This document shows positions 14,599 to 21,563 of a stretch of 22,905 nucleotides of DNA, one piece after another. Under the pieces are notes generated by a model. That model did no database searches, was not told the DNA's origin, and was given only the letters and a program-made list of their open reading frames with translations. Where the stretch lies: assembly GCA_018818235.1 (NCBI GenBank), contig JAHISE010000096.1, forward strand, positions 1 through 22,905, in the 5' to 3' direction. The stretch is from Patescibacteria group bacterium (GTDB lineage Bacteria > Patescibacteriota > Gracilibacteria > Peribacterales > Peribacteraceae). Position numbers and translations under genes: made by a program. Position 1 is the first letter of the stretch. The number at the start of each line of letters is the position of its first letter.

Positions 14599-15052
14599 GA
14601 ATATTACCTATACAATTATTATTCTTGTTGCAGGAATAATAATCGGCGCTTTCCTGTTTTCAGGTGTTAAGCAACGCTCATTTCTTTCCCTTAACAACTG
14701 CAACGCTAATTGTCTCTCTACCAGCGAAGCACTTGGAATTTTGGCATCTGTAATTGTGCAAAAAACACCGTCGTTACTGCCTAATGTTGTACTGGAAACA
14801 GACAAAACTATTGTTATGGAACATCCATTTCCCGATGCTCCTATCCATTATGTTGTTGTTCCAAAAAAAGATTTTTCCGATGCAATCGATTTAGCTACTG
14901 AGAAGGGAAAACCATATCTCATAGATGCATTTACTGTAATGAGGAAATTGGCAGAGATAGAGGATGTTTCTGAATATCGCATTATTACAAACGGTTCAGG
15001 TCTTCAAGATGTTAATTTTGTACATTTTCACTTTCGTGCTCAAAAGAAATAG
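14585..15052 (+). CDS. Membrane-anchored HIT-like domain protein
   Basis: A 155-aa protein with one N-terminal transmembrane anchor (residues about 9-27) followed by a HIT-fold-like domain: IVMEHPFPDAPIHYVVVPKKDFSD, a helix, and YRIITNGSGLQDVNFVHFHFRAQ. HIT proteins are nucleotide hydrolases or transferases with an H-x-H-x-H motif whose middle His is the nucleophile. Here H147 and H149 are present but the third is R151. A CxxxC pair lies after the anchor (C39, C43). The ATG lies inside the end of the preceding gene (14-bp overlap), which implies translational coupling and a shared role. Topology predicts the HIT domain outside the membrane, which would be atypical for a nucleotide enzyme. Confidence 0.65.
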   Translation: MSKSKNITYTIIILVAGIIIGAFLFSGVKQRSFLSLNNCNANCLSTSEALGILASVIVQKTPSLLPNVVLETDKTIVMEHPFPDAPIHYVVVPKKDFSDAIDLATEKGKPYLIDAFTVMRKLAEIEDVSEYRIITNGSGLQDVNFVHFHFRAQKK

Positions 15053-15054
15053 AA

Positions 15055-15597
15055 TTATATAATACGATATCTTGTTGCACTTCCTTTACCAATACGAGTA
15101 ATTGCTTTTAAATTTAAAAGTTTTCGTAGTGCCTGATTCACCGTTGGGCGTGCAACTCTTGTTTTATAAGCAATATCTCCTGCGGCCAGTTCCCCGTTTT
15201 CCTTGATGGATTGTAAAACTGTTAGCTGTTTCGGGGAAAGTAAAAGTTCAATGTGCTCCTGTGTAAGAAGTTTCACTGCCATTTGTGATTGCTTGAGGAT
15301 GATATCTAGAAAGAAGGATAACCAATCTTCAATACCTTCTCCTTTTTGACTATGCCTTAGTGCAAGGTAATACTCTGTCTTGTTATACTCGATTAGTTTT
15401 TCGTGAGAAACATACGTAACATATGCATATCCTGCTTGCAGCAGAAGAAGATTAGTAAGGATGCGCGACAGGCGACCATTGCCATCAGTTAACGGATGAA
15501 TATGAAGGAATTCCACAATGAAACTGCCAATTACAAAGAGTGGGTGATGCTCATTGTCCTGCAAAGAGCTGTTCGTCCATTCCAAAAGCTCCTGCAT
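15055..15597 (-). pseudogene. Fic-domain protein lacking its N-terminal part
   Basis: Fic proteins usually transfer AMP to hydroxyl side chains of target proteins. The catalytic motif HPLTDGNGRLSR (H34 to R45) is intact, and a winged-helix-like end (about residues 120-180, SPKQLTVLQSIKENGELAAGDIAYKTRVARPTVNQALRKLL) matches the common chromosomal Fic-wHTH architecture of 300-380 aa. At 180 aa the N-terminal half is missing. The frame upstream of the ATG still reads homology-like residues (AYLTPKA) before a TGA at 15628-15630, so the 5' end appears lost rather than the start misplaced. It is convergent with the HIT-like gene, only 2 bp apart. It may be a decaying remnant or, less likely, a Fic core without its N-terminal control segment. 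Confidence 0.65.
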
Positions 15598-15633
15598 TGC
15601 CTTGGGTGTGAGATATGCAGGTATAGATCAACC

Positions 15634-15712
15634 GCACCCAGAACGGGTGCTACTACTTTTTAAATAATTATAAATTCTAACTATTTACTACAAACTACTC
15701 ACTACTCACTCA
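15634..15712. repeat. Short hairpin and CTACTCA heptad repeat
   Basis: GCACCC, five bases, GGGTGC (15634-15650) lies at the broken 5' side of the Fic gene. ACTACTC-type heptads (about 15695-15711) lie next to the purP-like stop codon. No gene is seen in 15598-15716. Confidence 0.45.
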
Positions 15713-15716
15713 TAAA

Positions 15717-16928
15717 CTATGTAACAATATCTTCCACTCTCCCCTCCTCAACAGCCCTCTTAATCTCCATCCCAATCCTCTCCCCAACACTTATCGAATC
15801 CCCATACAAATATCTGGTATAAGGAGTTGCAACAGTACCGGGTGATCCGGGGATTCTCAAAGATACATCGAATATAACAATATCTTCCCTCCCGTCCTCT
15901 GCAACCACTGCTCCCTGAAGTGCGAATGGTCCGATTATTCCTTTTTGCGAAGGATCTGTGTCTTTATTAAGATCTTTACAAGCAACCACAAACTTTTCGC
16001 CCATTTCGAATGCCTTTTCCAGAATTGATTCCTTTACAGTCACAGCGATATGTCCCGTCTCTATCATCTTTGGTTCGATCCCGAATTGAAGTGCATGTTC
16101 CTGTTGTGGAGCAAGCATTCGGAAGAATCCATCCAGATTGGTTTGTCTACGCATATCTGTTCCCATTAATTCGAGTTCTCCGGTTAGTGACGAATAGAAG
16201 AAATTGAAATTAACATGAGCACCAACAACAAACTCTTCGATGGTTGCCTCCCTCCATTTTGGCGAAACCTTGCCTTTTTTTTCAAGCTTCTCCCCTTCAG
16301 ATTCCCAAGTTTTATAGCTATTTGCAATAAAGAAAGCTCTTTCGTAGGAACGTTCAGCCTCGTTTGCTTTTACAAGAACCGGACGATCGATTTCTTTGGG
16401 GCTTTTGAAAATCTTTGGTGTTCTGATCCCTGCAATATTTAAAAGATCATATTGAGTAAAGCTCTGATCACGCTCTTCGAACCTGAGTAAATGTCGTGAT
16501 CCGAAAATAGGAACATTGAAATTATTCTCTACTTGAGCAAAGTCATCAAAATAAACCCAGAAGTAACGGTTATGTATGAAGATGGTGCTTAAATCCCGGA
16601 GTTTTGCCTGTATATCTTCGTTCAAGATGTCCTGAAACTTTCCAACATTTATGACTTCATCGATGCAACCAACAGTTCCGGACTTCGGACTTCGGACTTC
16701 GGACTTCGACACCTCGCTTAAGGATTCCGGATTCCGGATTCCGGATTCCGATCCTCTGGTCTTGAAATACTTACTATAAGTTCGTTCTCTTCCTTTCCTC
16801 GCCACACAAACATTCCCAAACCCATACCTCTTTGCTCCATGACAAACATCCAAAGCACTATGTCCGCCTAGCACACCTATTGTCAGATTATTCTGATCGT
16901 AACCGTTGAGTAATTGAGTGGTATCCAT
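15717..16928 (-). CDS. PurP-family ATP-grasp protein, divergent paralog with repeat insertion
   Basis: Family member of archaeal PurP, which formylates AICAR to FAICAR with formate and ATP. It shares with the adjacent paralog TIGVLGGHSALDVCHGAKRYGF at the N-terminus, IEEFVVGAHVNFNFFYSSLTGELELMG, IAVTVKESILEKAFEMGEKFV, IIGPFALQ and the ending SISVGERIGMEIKRAVEEGRVEDIVT. It differs at key places: the PHGSFIAY segment reads IHNRYFWVY, and the glycine-rich ATP loop (GAGGGFGYF in the paralog) reads NEAERSYERAFF. Residues about 59-84 are encoded by tandem heptads (16680-16750) and look like an inserted, probably surface-exposed loop. Length is 403 aa, against about 360 for the family. A TACAAT hexamer ends 7 bp before the ATG. 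Substrate and activity are uncertain. Confidence 0.75.
   Translation of the reverse strand: MDTTQLLNGYDQNNLTIGVLGGHSALDVCHGAKRYGFGNVCVARKGRERTYSKYFKTRGSESGIRNPESLSEVSKSEVRSPKSGTVGCIDEVINVGKFQDILNEDIQAKLRDLSTIFIHNRYFWVYFDDFAQVENNFNVPIFGSRHLLRFEERDQSFTQYDLLNIAGIRTPKIFKSPKEIDRPVLVKANEAERSYERAFFIANSYKTWESEGEKLEKKGKVSPKWREATIEEFVVGAHVNFNFFYSSLTGELELMGTDMRRQTNLDGFFRMLAPQQEHALQFGIEPKMIETGHIAVTVKESILEKAFEMGEKFVVACKDLNKDTDPSQKGIIGPFALQGAVVAEDGREDIVIFDVSLRIPGSPGTVATPYTRYLYGDSISVGERIGMEIKRAVEEGRVEDIVT
16680..16750. repeat. Tandem heptads inside the purP-like coding sequence
   Basis: GGACTTC is repeated four times (16680-16707) and GGATTCC four times (16722-16750). They are translated in frame as a Ser/Glu/Arg/Pro-rich loop (ESGIRNPESLSEV, then SKSEVRSPKSG). 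GGATTCC is also the word of the intergenic repeat at 722-821. Confidence 0.9.
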
Positions 16929-16935
16929 TAATTGA

Positions 16936-16941
16936 ATTGTA
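16936..16941 (-). promoter_or_regulatory. Putative -10 box of the divergent purP-like gene
   Basis: TACAAT on the minus strand ending 7 bp before the ATG, inside the 58-bp gap between the paralogs. Confidence 0.45.
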
Positions 16942-16943
16942 AA

Positions 16944-16985
16944 CTAAAACCGAGAAACGCGAAACGCACAACGAGCAACGAGCAA
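16944..16985. repeat. One-sided word repeat (GAAACGC/AACGAGC heptads)
   Basis: GAGAAAC, GCGAAAC, GCACAAC and AACGAGC words follow each other between the two purP-like genes. No inverted arm is seen. Confidence 0.5.
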
Positions 16986-16986
16986 C

Positions 16987-18042
16987 TTATCCTAGTATGT
17001 CTTCAAGCCTCCCCTTCTCTATAGCTTCTTTAATATCCCGCGCCATCCTCCTCCCAGTACTCATAGGAACATCATATTTAAGAGCGGTGTAAGGAGAACC
17101 TTCTATGAACGGATTTGTGCCTGCAACTATCCTCGCACTTATTTCGAATACGAATATCTCCAGTTTTCTGGTAACGATGGTTTCCAGGCAGAATGGTCCG
17201 AATAATCCCTTACCTCCGCAAATTTCTTTGCTTACTTTAATAACCTTATCTCCCATATCAAACATCTCGGGCAATAATGACTCTCTTACAACAACCGGAA
17301 TATTTCCGACAATCGTGTAACTGGTATGTATCTTCGCCACTAATTGATCCTCAGCTTTTATGCGTCCGATTGAATCCGCATTTGATTCGTAACGTTTGTC
17401 AAAGCTCATAATTTCGAGCTCCCCTGTTATGGGAGAATAAAAGTAATGTATGTATAGAGGAACCCCAACTATATATTCCTGAATCGCGAAGTCATTTTGT
17501 TCCGGATACTTTCGATTCTTTACTTCGTAGAATTGCTCAGGAGTTTTTGCAACAAAATATCCGAATCCTCCTCCTGCACCATGGAATTTAACAATTACAG
17601 ACTTATCTATATCTTCGGGCTTTGCATAAACTCTTGGAAGCTTTAGACCTGATTTTTCCATCCAAATACGCTCTTTTGAACGATCAGATTCCCACTCCAG
17701 TATCTCTTTTGTACCGTAATACATTGCCTTCATTTTTTTAACCCGATCATGCCCCATATATGCAATGAATGAGCCATGTGGAATAATTATCGCATTTCGC
17801 CTTATCAACTCTTCTTCCAGTTTTTCGTCCCATTTATCCCAACTATCTATTGTGATGATCTCATCTGCAACAGGATATGACTTGTATGGTCTCTCTGCAC
17901 CCTTCCTGCATATACAAAGAGTACGCATTCCCTCATCCTGAGCCCCTTTAAGTATCTGAAGTGCACTGTGGCTTCCAAGGGTAGCTATCACAAAGTCCTT
18001 CGGATCAGTGGATGCCGGTAATATTGGTGAGGATTCTGACAT
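16987..18042 (-). CDS. purP: PurP: formate-dependent AICAR formyltransferase-like ATP-grasp enzyme
   Basis: PurP (5-formaminoimidazole-4-carboxamide ribonucleotide synthetase) carries out the ninth step of purine synthesis in many archaea, replacing folate-dependent PurH transformylase. At 351 aa the length is normal. Recognisable blocks are VIATLGSHSALQILKGAQDEG, IIIPHGSFIAYMGHDRV, WESDRSKERIWMEKSGLKLPR, VIVKFHGAGGGFGYFVA (ATP-grasp loop), IQEYIVGVPLYIHYFYSPITGELEIMSFDKRYESN, TIVGNIPVVVRESLLPEMFDMGDKV, GLFGPFCLE and EISARIVAGTNPF. These match the archaeal enzyme block for block, and the ATP-loop and AICAR-site regions look intact. The divergent paralog lies 58 bp downstream. Archaeal-type PurP is unusual in a bacterium and suggests ancient or lateral transfer; the other purine genes cannot be seen here. 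Confidence 0.85.
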   Translation of the reverse strand: MSESSPILPASTDPKDFVIATLGSHSALQILKGAQDEGMRTLCICRKGAERPYKSYPVADEIITIDSWDKWDEKLEEELIRRNAIIIPHGSFIAYMGHDRVKKMKAMYYGTKEILEWESDRSKERIWMEKSGLKLPRVYAKPEDIDKSVIVKFHGAGGGFGYFVAKTPEQFYEVKNRKYPEQNDFAIQEYIVGVPLYIHYFYSPITGELEIMSFDKRYESNADSIGRIKAEDQLVAKIHTSYTIVGNIPVVVRESLLPEMFDMGDKVIKVSKEICGGKGLFGPFCLETIVTRKLEIFVFEISARIVAGTNPFIEGSPYTALKYDVPMSTGRRMARDIKEAIEKGRLEDILG

Positions 18043-18108
18043 ATAAGGTATTTCGGGAATTGTACCAAAAATAAGCTTTTTGGCAAGGAATTATTCATTT
18101 AAGTCTAT

Positions 18109-18391
18109 TAGGCAACGGATCAATGCCAAATGTTGTGGAATAAATAGTAAACCAAATTAAAAATCCCAAAACACAAAACCCAAATCCCAAATGTGATTTA
18201 TTGTGTTACTTACAAGATTGAACATATTATTCGTAATAATTGATTCGCCTAATCTTTTAATAGAACCTGAAGAAATAATAAGTTTTATACTATATTCAGT
18301 ATTAGAAAATTTGTACGGATTATTTGGGATTTGGGTTTTGTGTTTTGGGATTTAAAAAAGTCCCTGCATTTTGGCATTGATCCTAGGCAAC
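18109..18391. mobile_element. 267-bp MITE-like element with 8-bp target-site duplication
   Basis: TAGGCAAC occurs at 18109-18116 and 18384-18391 as an exact duplication. Between them the element (18117-18383) starts GGATCAATGCCAAA and ends with the exact inverse (18370-18383). Further in lie perfect 32-bp inverted arms (18161-18192 and 18322-18353) built of four heptads (AAATCCC, AAAACAC, AAAACCC, AAATCCC) plus four bases. The 129-bp centre is A/T-rich; its minus strand stays open in one frame (with peptides like KLIISSGSIKRLGESII) but I cannot assign it. The gap 18043-18382 holds nothing else. The element interrupts the 3' end of the 162-aa gene. Confidence 0.88.
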
Positions 18392-18871
18392 CATTGAAGC
18401 TTTTTTAACCGGATATTCGGCCGTGTCGGGCTTTACTCTCCAATTTAAGATTCCATCCATGGTAACTTCCGGCACATAAACCTTGGCTCTTGTTGCGATT
18501 ACTTCATTTGTTTTAGGATCCAGTACATCATCAAATTCAATTCTTTTTTGTATTTCTTCCGCTATAGAACCTAAACTTACATCATTGGATCTAAAAACTC
18601 CGACTATTCTTCTTAATATTTCCATTTTTCTGGCAATTATATTCTCAAACTTGTCTGTTACTCCTGAATAGACTTCCAATGGAACCCCCTTAGATCTGCA
18701 TACAACTCTTGCAATCAAGCCAAAAATCTTACCCCAACCCAATACAACATCATTCTGAAATCTCACGTCCGGATTTTCATCACGGATATCCCATTCTTTT
18801 AAAAGTTCTAATTGCATCCCATTCCATTCTTCCAATTGAACCGTTCTGCCATCTTCGTGAAATGCTTCCAT
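18383..18871 (-). CDS. Hypothetical protein, stop codon rebuilt by element insertion
   Basis: A 162-aa soluble protein of unknown function. It is mixed alpha/beta, with charged helices (about residues 70-115, FENIIARKMEILRRIVGVF and SIAEEIQKRIEF) and a strand-rich end (AKVYVPEVTMDGILNWRVKP). I see no metal site, nucleotide loop or membrane segment. The last codons GTT GCC TA belong to the target-site duplication. Before the insertion the gene would have ended GTT GCC TAA; now the element supplies the G of TAG, so the protein is unchanged. A TACCAT hexamer ends 9 bp before the ATG, in keeping with leaderless expression. It is divergent from the DsbD-like gene. Confidence 0.6.
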   Translation of the reverse strand: MEAFHEDGRTVQLEEWNGMQLELLKEWDIRDENPDVRFQNDVVLGWGKIFGLIARVVCRSKGVPLEVYSGVTDKFENIIARKMEILRRIVGVFRSNDVSLGSIAEEIQKRIEFDDVLDPKTNEVIATRAKVYVPEVTMDGILNWRVKPDTAEYPVKKASMVA

Positions 18872-18968
18872 TTGCGCGACATGGTACTACTAATAATTTT
18901 GATTGCAAGAATTAATCTTGAACTTTTGTTGCGGATTTCATTCAAAACTATAGAATCCAAACTCGCAC

Positions 18969-20210
18969 ATGAGTAAGAAACTAATCACCTTCCTTTCACT
19001 GGCTTTTGTACCAATAATTCTTCTTGGTTTTTTATTTCCTGACCGTGCTCTCAATCGTAATAAATCTGATTTTGAATCAGTAACAGGTTCGGACATAGTT
19101 GTTTTCGCAAGTGCTGATTGTCCTCATTGTGCCGACTTTAAAGAATATGCATTGATTCAGCAATGGGATGTTGAGTATCTGGATATCTCAAATTTCGAAA
19201 GCCAAAAACTTTTTGTAAAATTGCAGGAAAGAGCTCCCGAACTGCAACAAGGAGTACCGGTTATCGTTATTAACGGCACGGTTGTTCAAGGATACAAAGA
19301 TAACAAAACTACCGGTCAACTTCTCAGCCTGCGACTGGACCAATGCAGATCGTCAAACGAAGGATGCCAACCTTTTCGTGAATTTCTGGAAGCTCCAATT
19401 CATGTAATTGTCGAAACTGCAGAAGGACTTTGCACGGAAAATTGCGAACTGGATCTGGATCGATATGTTTTCGATCTTCCGATCTTTGGAAAAGTAGATC
19501 TGACCCTTCTGTCACTTCCGGTGCTTTCGATACTTCTTGGATTTTTGGATGGATTTAACCCATGTGCAATGTGGGTTTTGATAACCTTGCTGACACTCCT
19601 TATAAGCACAAACGATATGAAGAAGGTTTGGGCAATAGGAGGAACATTCCTGTTCGTAAGTGGAGCAGTCTATTACATGTTTATTGTCGCATGGCTTAAC
19701 GCTTTCTTACTTGTAGGATTTAATTTGTGGGTCCAGAAGGTAATCGGAATTGTGGCAATCGGTGGCGGAGCCTTTTATTTGTATGAAGCTCTCGGAAAAA
19801 ATCCGGATGAGTGCAAGGTTTCAAATCTCGAGAGTAGACAAAAGACAATCTCAAAGATGAAAGGGGTTTTGGAGATCACATTTTGGCCTACGATGCTATT
19901 GGGAGTTGCGATACTCGCATTTTCGGTAAATTTGATCGAACTGATTTGTACTGCGGGATTACCTGCCGTATTCACACAAATACTTGCATTTAATGACGTC
20001 TCTAATCTGGCGCGTTATGGATATATCGGGCTTTTCATACTCCTTTACATGATTGATGACATCGTAATATTTGCAATAGCAGTTTACACATTGCACGCGA
20101 CTGGACTTACAAAGAAGTATGCCAGGTTCACTTTGGTGTTCGGCGGATTTTTGATGTACGGGCTTGGAGTGCTGCTGATATTTGCGCCAAAGATTTTGAC
20201 TTTTTCTTAG
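18969..20210 (+). CDS. Thioredoxin-fold domain fused to a DsbD/CcdA-type membrane electron carrier
   Basis: This 413-aa protein probably moves reducing equivalents across the membrane to extracytoplasmic thiols. Residues 6-23 form an N-terminal signal or anchor. Residues about 40-125 are a glutaredoxin/thioredoxin-like domain with CPHC (C51, C54) and a cis-Pro motif GVPVIVI (P97). Extra cysteine pairs follow (C126/C133, C155/C159). From about residue 178 a six-helix DsbD/CcdA-like domain begins with GFLDGFNPCAMW (C199) and carries a second buried cysteine in ELICTAGLPAVF (C327), the pair that relays electrons. E. coli DsbD has its soluble domains at both ends; here one redox domain sits on the N-terminal side. 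Cytoplasmic thioredoxin (12293-12607) is a plausible donor. A TAGAAT hexamer lies 12 bp upstream of the ATG. Confidence 0.88.
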   Translation: MSKKLITFLSLAFVPIILLGFLFPDRALNRNKSDFESVTGSDIVVFASADCPHCADFKEYALIQQWDVEYLDISNFESQKLFVKLQERAPELQQGVPVIVINGTVVQGYKDNKTTGQLLSLRLDQCRSSNEGCQPFREFLEAPIHVIVETAEGLCTENCELDLDRYVFDLPIFGKVDLTLLSLPVLSILLGFLDGFNPCAMWVLITLLTLLISTNDMKKVWAIGGTFLFVSGAVYYMFIVAWLNAFLLVGFNLWVQKVIGIVAIGGGAFYLYEALGKNPDECKVSNLESRQKTISKMKGVLEITFWPTMLLGVAILAFSVNLIELICTAGLPAVFTQILAFNDVSNLARYGYIGLFILLYMIDDIVIFAIAVYTLHATGLTKKYARFTLVFGGFLMYGLGVLLIFAPKILTFS

Positions 20211-20283
20211 CAACTGACACTCAACAATCGACACGCTTCGCTTTCAACAATCAACGTGACCCTGCTGACCTTTCGACAACCGA

Positions 20284-20649
20284 CTATCTACTTTTGCGTA
20301 ATGATTTAATAAAACCACCAAGTTGATTAGTAATACTTTCAGCACTCTTTTCAATATAATCATATTCCTCTTTTGAAATAAGATTTTCATCACATGAGAT
20401 ATCAAAGCCTGCAACAACTTCACTTGTAGATCCAATTGAATTCTCCAAAAATCTTGCAAAATCTGCATCTGACTTTTTTGCAGATCCTTCTGCAATATTT
20501 AACACTATAGATAAACTTGCTCTCTTAATTTGTTTAGCAAGATCATATGCTCTTTTTTCTTCTAGTTTTGCAACCAGTTTCATTACATCCTTTCTGAATG
20601 CCTTTGCATCCTTGTATACCTTAAAATTCTTGAATCTAAAAGCAGCCAT
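20284..20649 (-). CDS. Four-helix-bundle protein of the S23 (23S rRNA intervening sequence) family
   Basis: This 121-aa protein has the family hallmarks: FRFKNFKVYKDAKAFRKDVMKLV at the start, YDLAKQIKRASLSIVLNIAEGSAKKS with the conserved N-IAEG core, FARFLENSIGSTSEVVAGFDIS, and a last helix YIEKSAESITNQLGGFIKSL. Members were named from open frames in spirochaete 23S rRNA intervening sequences and form pentameric helical bundles; the Avd protein of diversity-generating retroelements has the same fold. The true function is unknown. There is no rRNA or reverse transcriptase here; instead the gene lies between inverted word repeats. A TAGAAT hexamer ends 8 bp before the ATG. Confidence 0.9.
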   Translation of the reverse strand: MAAFRFKNFKVYKDAKAFRKDVMKLVAKLEEKRAYDLAKQIKRASLSIVLNIAEGSAKKSDADFARFLENSIGSTSEVVAGFDISCDENLISKEEYDYIEKSAESITNQLGGFIKSLRKSR

Positions 20650-20657
20650 AGCTGGTG

Positions 20658-20663
20658 ATTCTA
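20658..20663 (-). promoter_or_regulatory. Putative -10 box of the four-helix-bundle gene
   Basis: TAGAAT on the minus strand ending 8 bp before the ATG, with no Shine-Dalgarno. Confidence 0.55.
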
Positions 20664-20788
20664 TCGATGTTATTCCTTCTAAGTAAAGAGAAACATGTTG
20701 ATTGTTGATTGTTGATTGTTGATTGTTGATTGTTGATTGTTGATTGTTGATTGTTGATTGTTGATTGTTGATTGTTGATTGTTGATTG

Positions 20789-21529
20789 TTACCTACTCGG
20801 CCTCAACTCATACCTCGTTGTCTGCCTCCCCACATATTTCTGACCTTCGCGTTGGTTGACTACACAACGAGTATAACGTTGGGTTCCTGTTCCATAACGC
20901 TCGCACAGATTGTTTACCCCATTTGTAGTATCAAAAACACGTTGAGTTGGACGAACTATTTGTTGAGGTTGTGAAACTACAGTTCTTTTTATTGTTGCCT
21001 GAACAGGAGTGACTGTTGTCTTAATAGGAGCCTGCACAATTGGACTGGTTGATATTGATTGTCTCTCTTGCTGAACCTTTGTTTCAATCTCGCCACAGTC
21101 CTCCATCGAACTATCCAAAGTTGCAAAAATCCTTCTGCTTATATCCGAATATACCGATGTGACAGGCATAAGCCTGGCAACAGCTTCTCTGACCTGTTCA
21201 ATTGTGCGAAGCTTAGCCGTGCATACAACTCTCTCTTCTTGTAAAACCTCAGTATTAACATTGGTCGGATACAGAGGACGACGAGGCTCGGTGACTATGT
21301 CAGGTGAAGTATTCGTCTTTCTATCAAGTTCGCTTAAAGCCCTTTTGCTGTATTGCTGCATATCTAAATCTACATCCATTCCTCTGAAAGCCACTTCACC
21401 TTCACCCAACAGATATCCGGCAAGATGTGCCTTAACAGGATAATCCTGCGTATATATGATGGCTCCGGCACCCAATATGATGCCGACAATTACACCGCAT
21501 ACGCCGATTCCTGATCTGTTGTTTGTCAT
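20789..21529 (-). CDS. Membrane-anchored protein of unknown function
   Basis: A 246-aa protein with a short cytoplasmic start, one transmembrane helix (about residues 9-27, GVCGVIVGIILGAGAIIY), and an extracytoplasmic part. Residues about 100-155 are helical with two cysteines (VVCTAKLRTIEQVREAVARLMPV and SSMEDCGEIETKVQQE). A low-complexity Thr/Pro/Gln/Val linker (about 160-205) leads to a small C-terminal module with two more cysteines (NLCERYGTGTQRYTRCVVNQREGQKY). I do not recognise the family. Linker plus terminal module suggests surface display or wall contact. The GTTGATT array starts at the gene's stop codon. Confidence 0.65.
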   Translation of the reverse strand: MTNNRSGIGVCGVIVGIILGAGAIIYTQDYPVKAHLAGYLLGEGEVAFRGMDVDLDMQQYSKRALSELDRKTNTSPDIVTEPRRPLYPTNVNTEVLQEERVVCTAKLRTIEQVREAVARLMPVTSVYSDISRRIFATLDSSMEDCGEIETKVQQERQSISTSPIVQAPIKTTVTPVQATIKRTVVSQPQQIVRPTQRVFDTTNGVNNLCERYGTGTQRYTRCVVNQREGQKYVGRQTTRYELRPSR

Positions 21530-21554
21530 AATTTTGTTGGTATTTGTTGTGTAT

Positions 21555-21563
21555 ATTATAGCA
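21555..21563 (-). promoter_or_regulatory. Extended -10 box of the 246-aa gene
   Basis: TGC followed by TATAAT on the minus strand. It lies 25 bp before the ATG and leaves a short A/C-rich leader without a Shine-Dalgarno. Confidence 0.6.

Larger units (their letters stand above)
20216..20790. mobile_element. Four-helix-bundle gene enclosed by inverted word repeats
   Basis: On the right, 20697-20790 is a perfect tandem array of GTTGATT (about 13.4 copies, 94 bp). On the left, 20216-20280 holds the inverse words with drift (CAACAATCGACAC, CAACAATCAAC, CGACAACCGAC). Between them lies only the S23-type gene with its promoter. The right array stops right next to the stop codon of the following gene. 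Whether the unit moves is inference. Confidence 0.6.

Noticed and set aside
13071..15716. Genomic island integrated at tRNA-Ala
   Set aside because: I found no second copy of the tRNA 3' end and no integrase, so only an accessory patch can be claimed.
18193..18321. Coding remnant in the centre of the 267-bp element (minus strand open frame)
   Set aside because: The frame is open but has no start signal or recognisable motif; A/T-rich DNA of this length can be open by chance.
20284..20649. S23-type gene as part of a 23S rRNA intervening sequence or a diversity-generating retroelement
   Set aside because: No rRNA sequence surrounds it and no reverse transcriptase or template/variable repeat pair is present.
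20697..20790. Possible CRISPR array (regular repeats)
   Set aside because: It is an uninterrupted seven-base tandem repeat with no spacers, and no cas gene is present.
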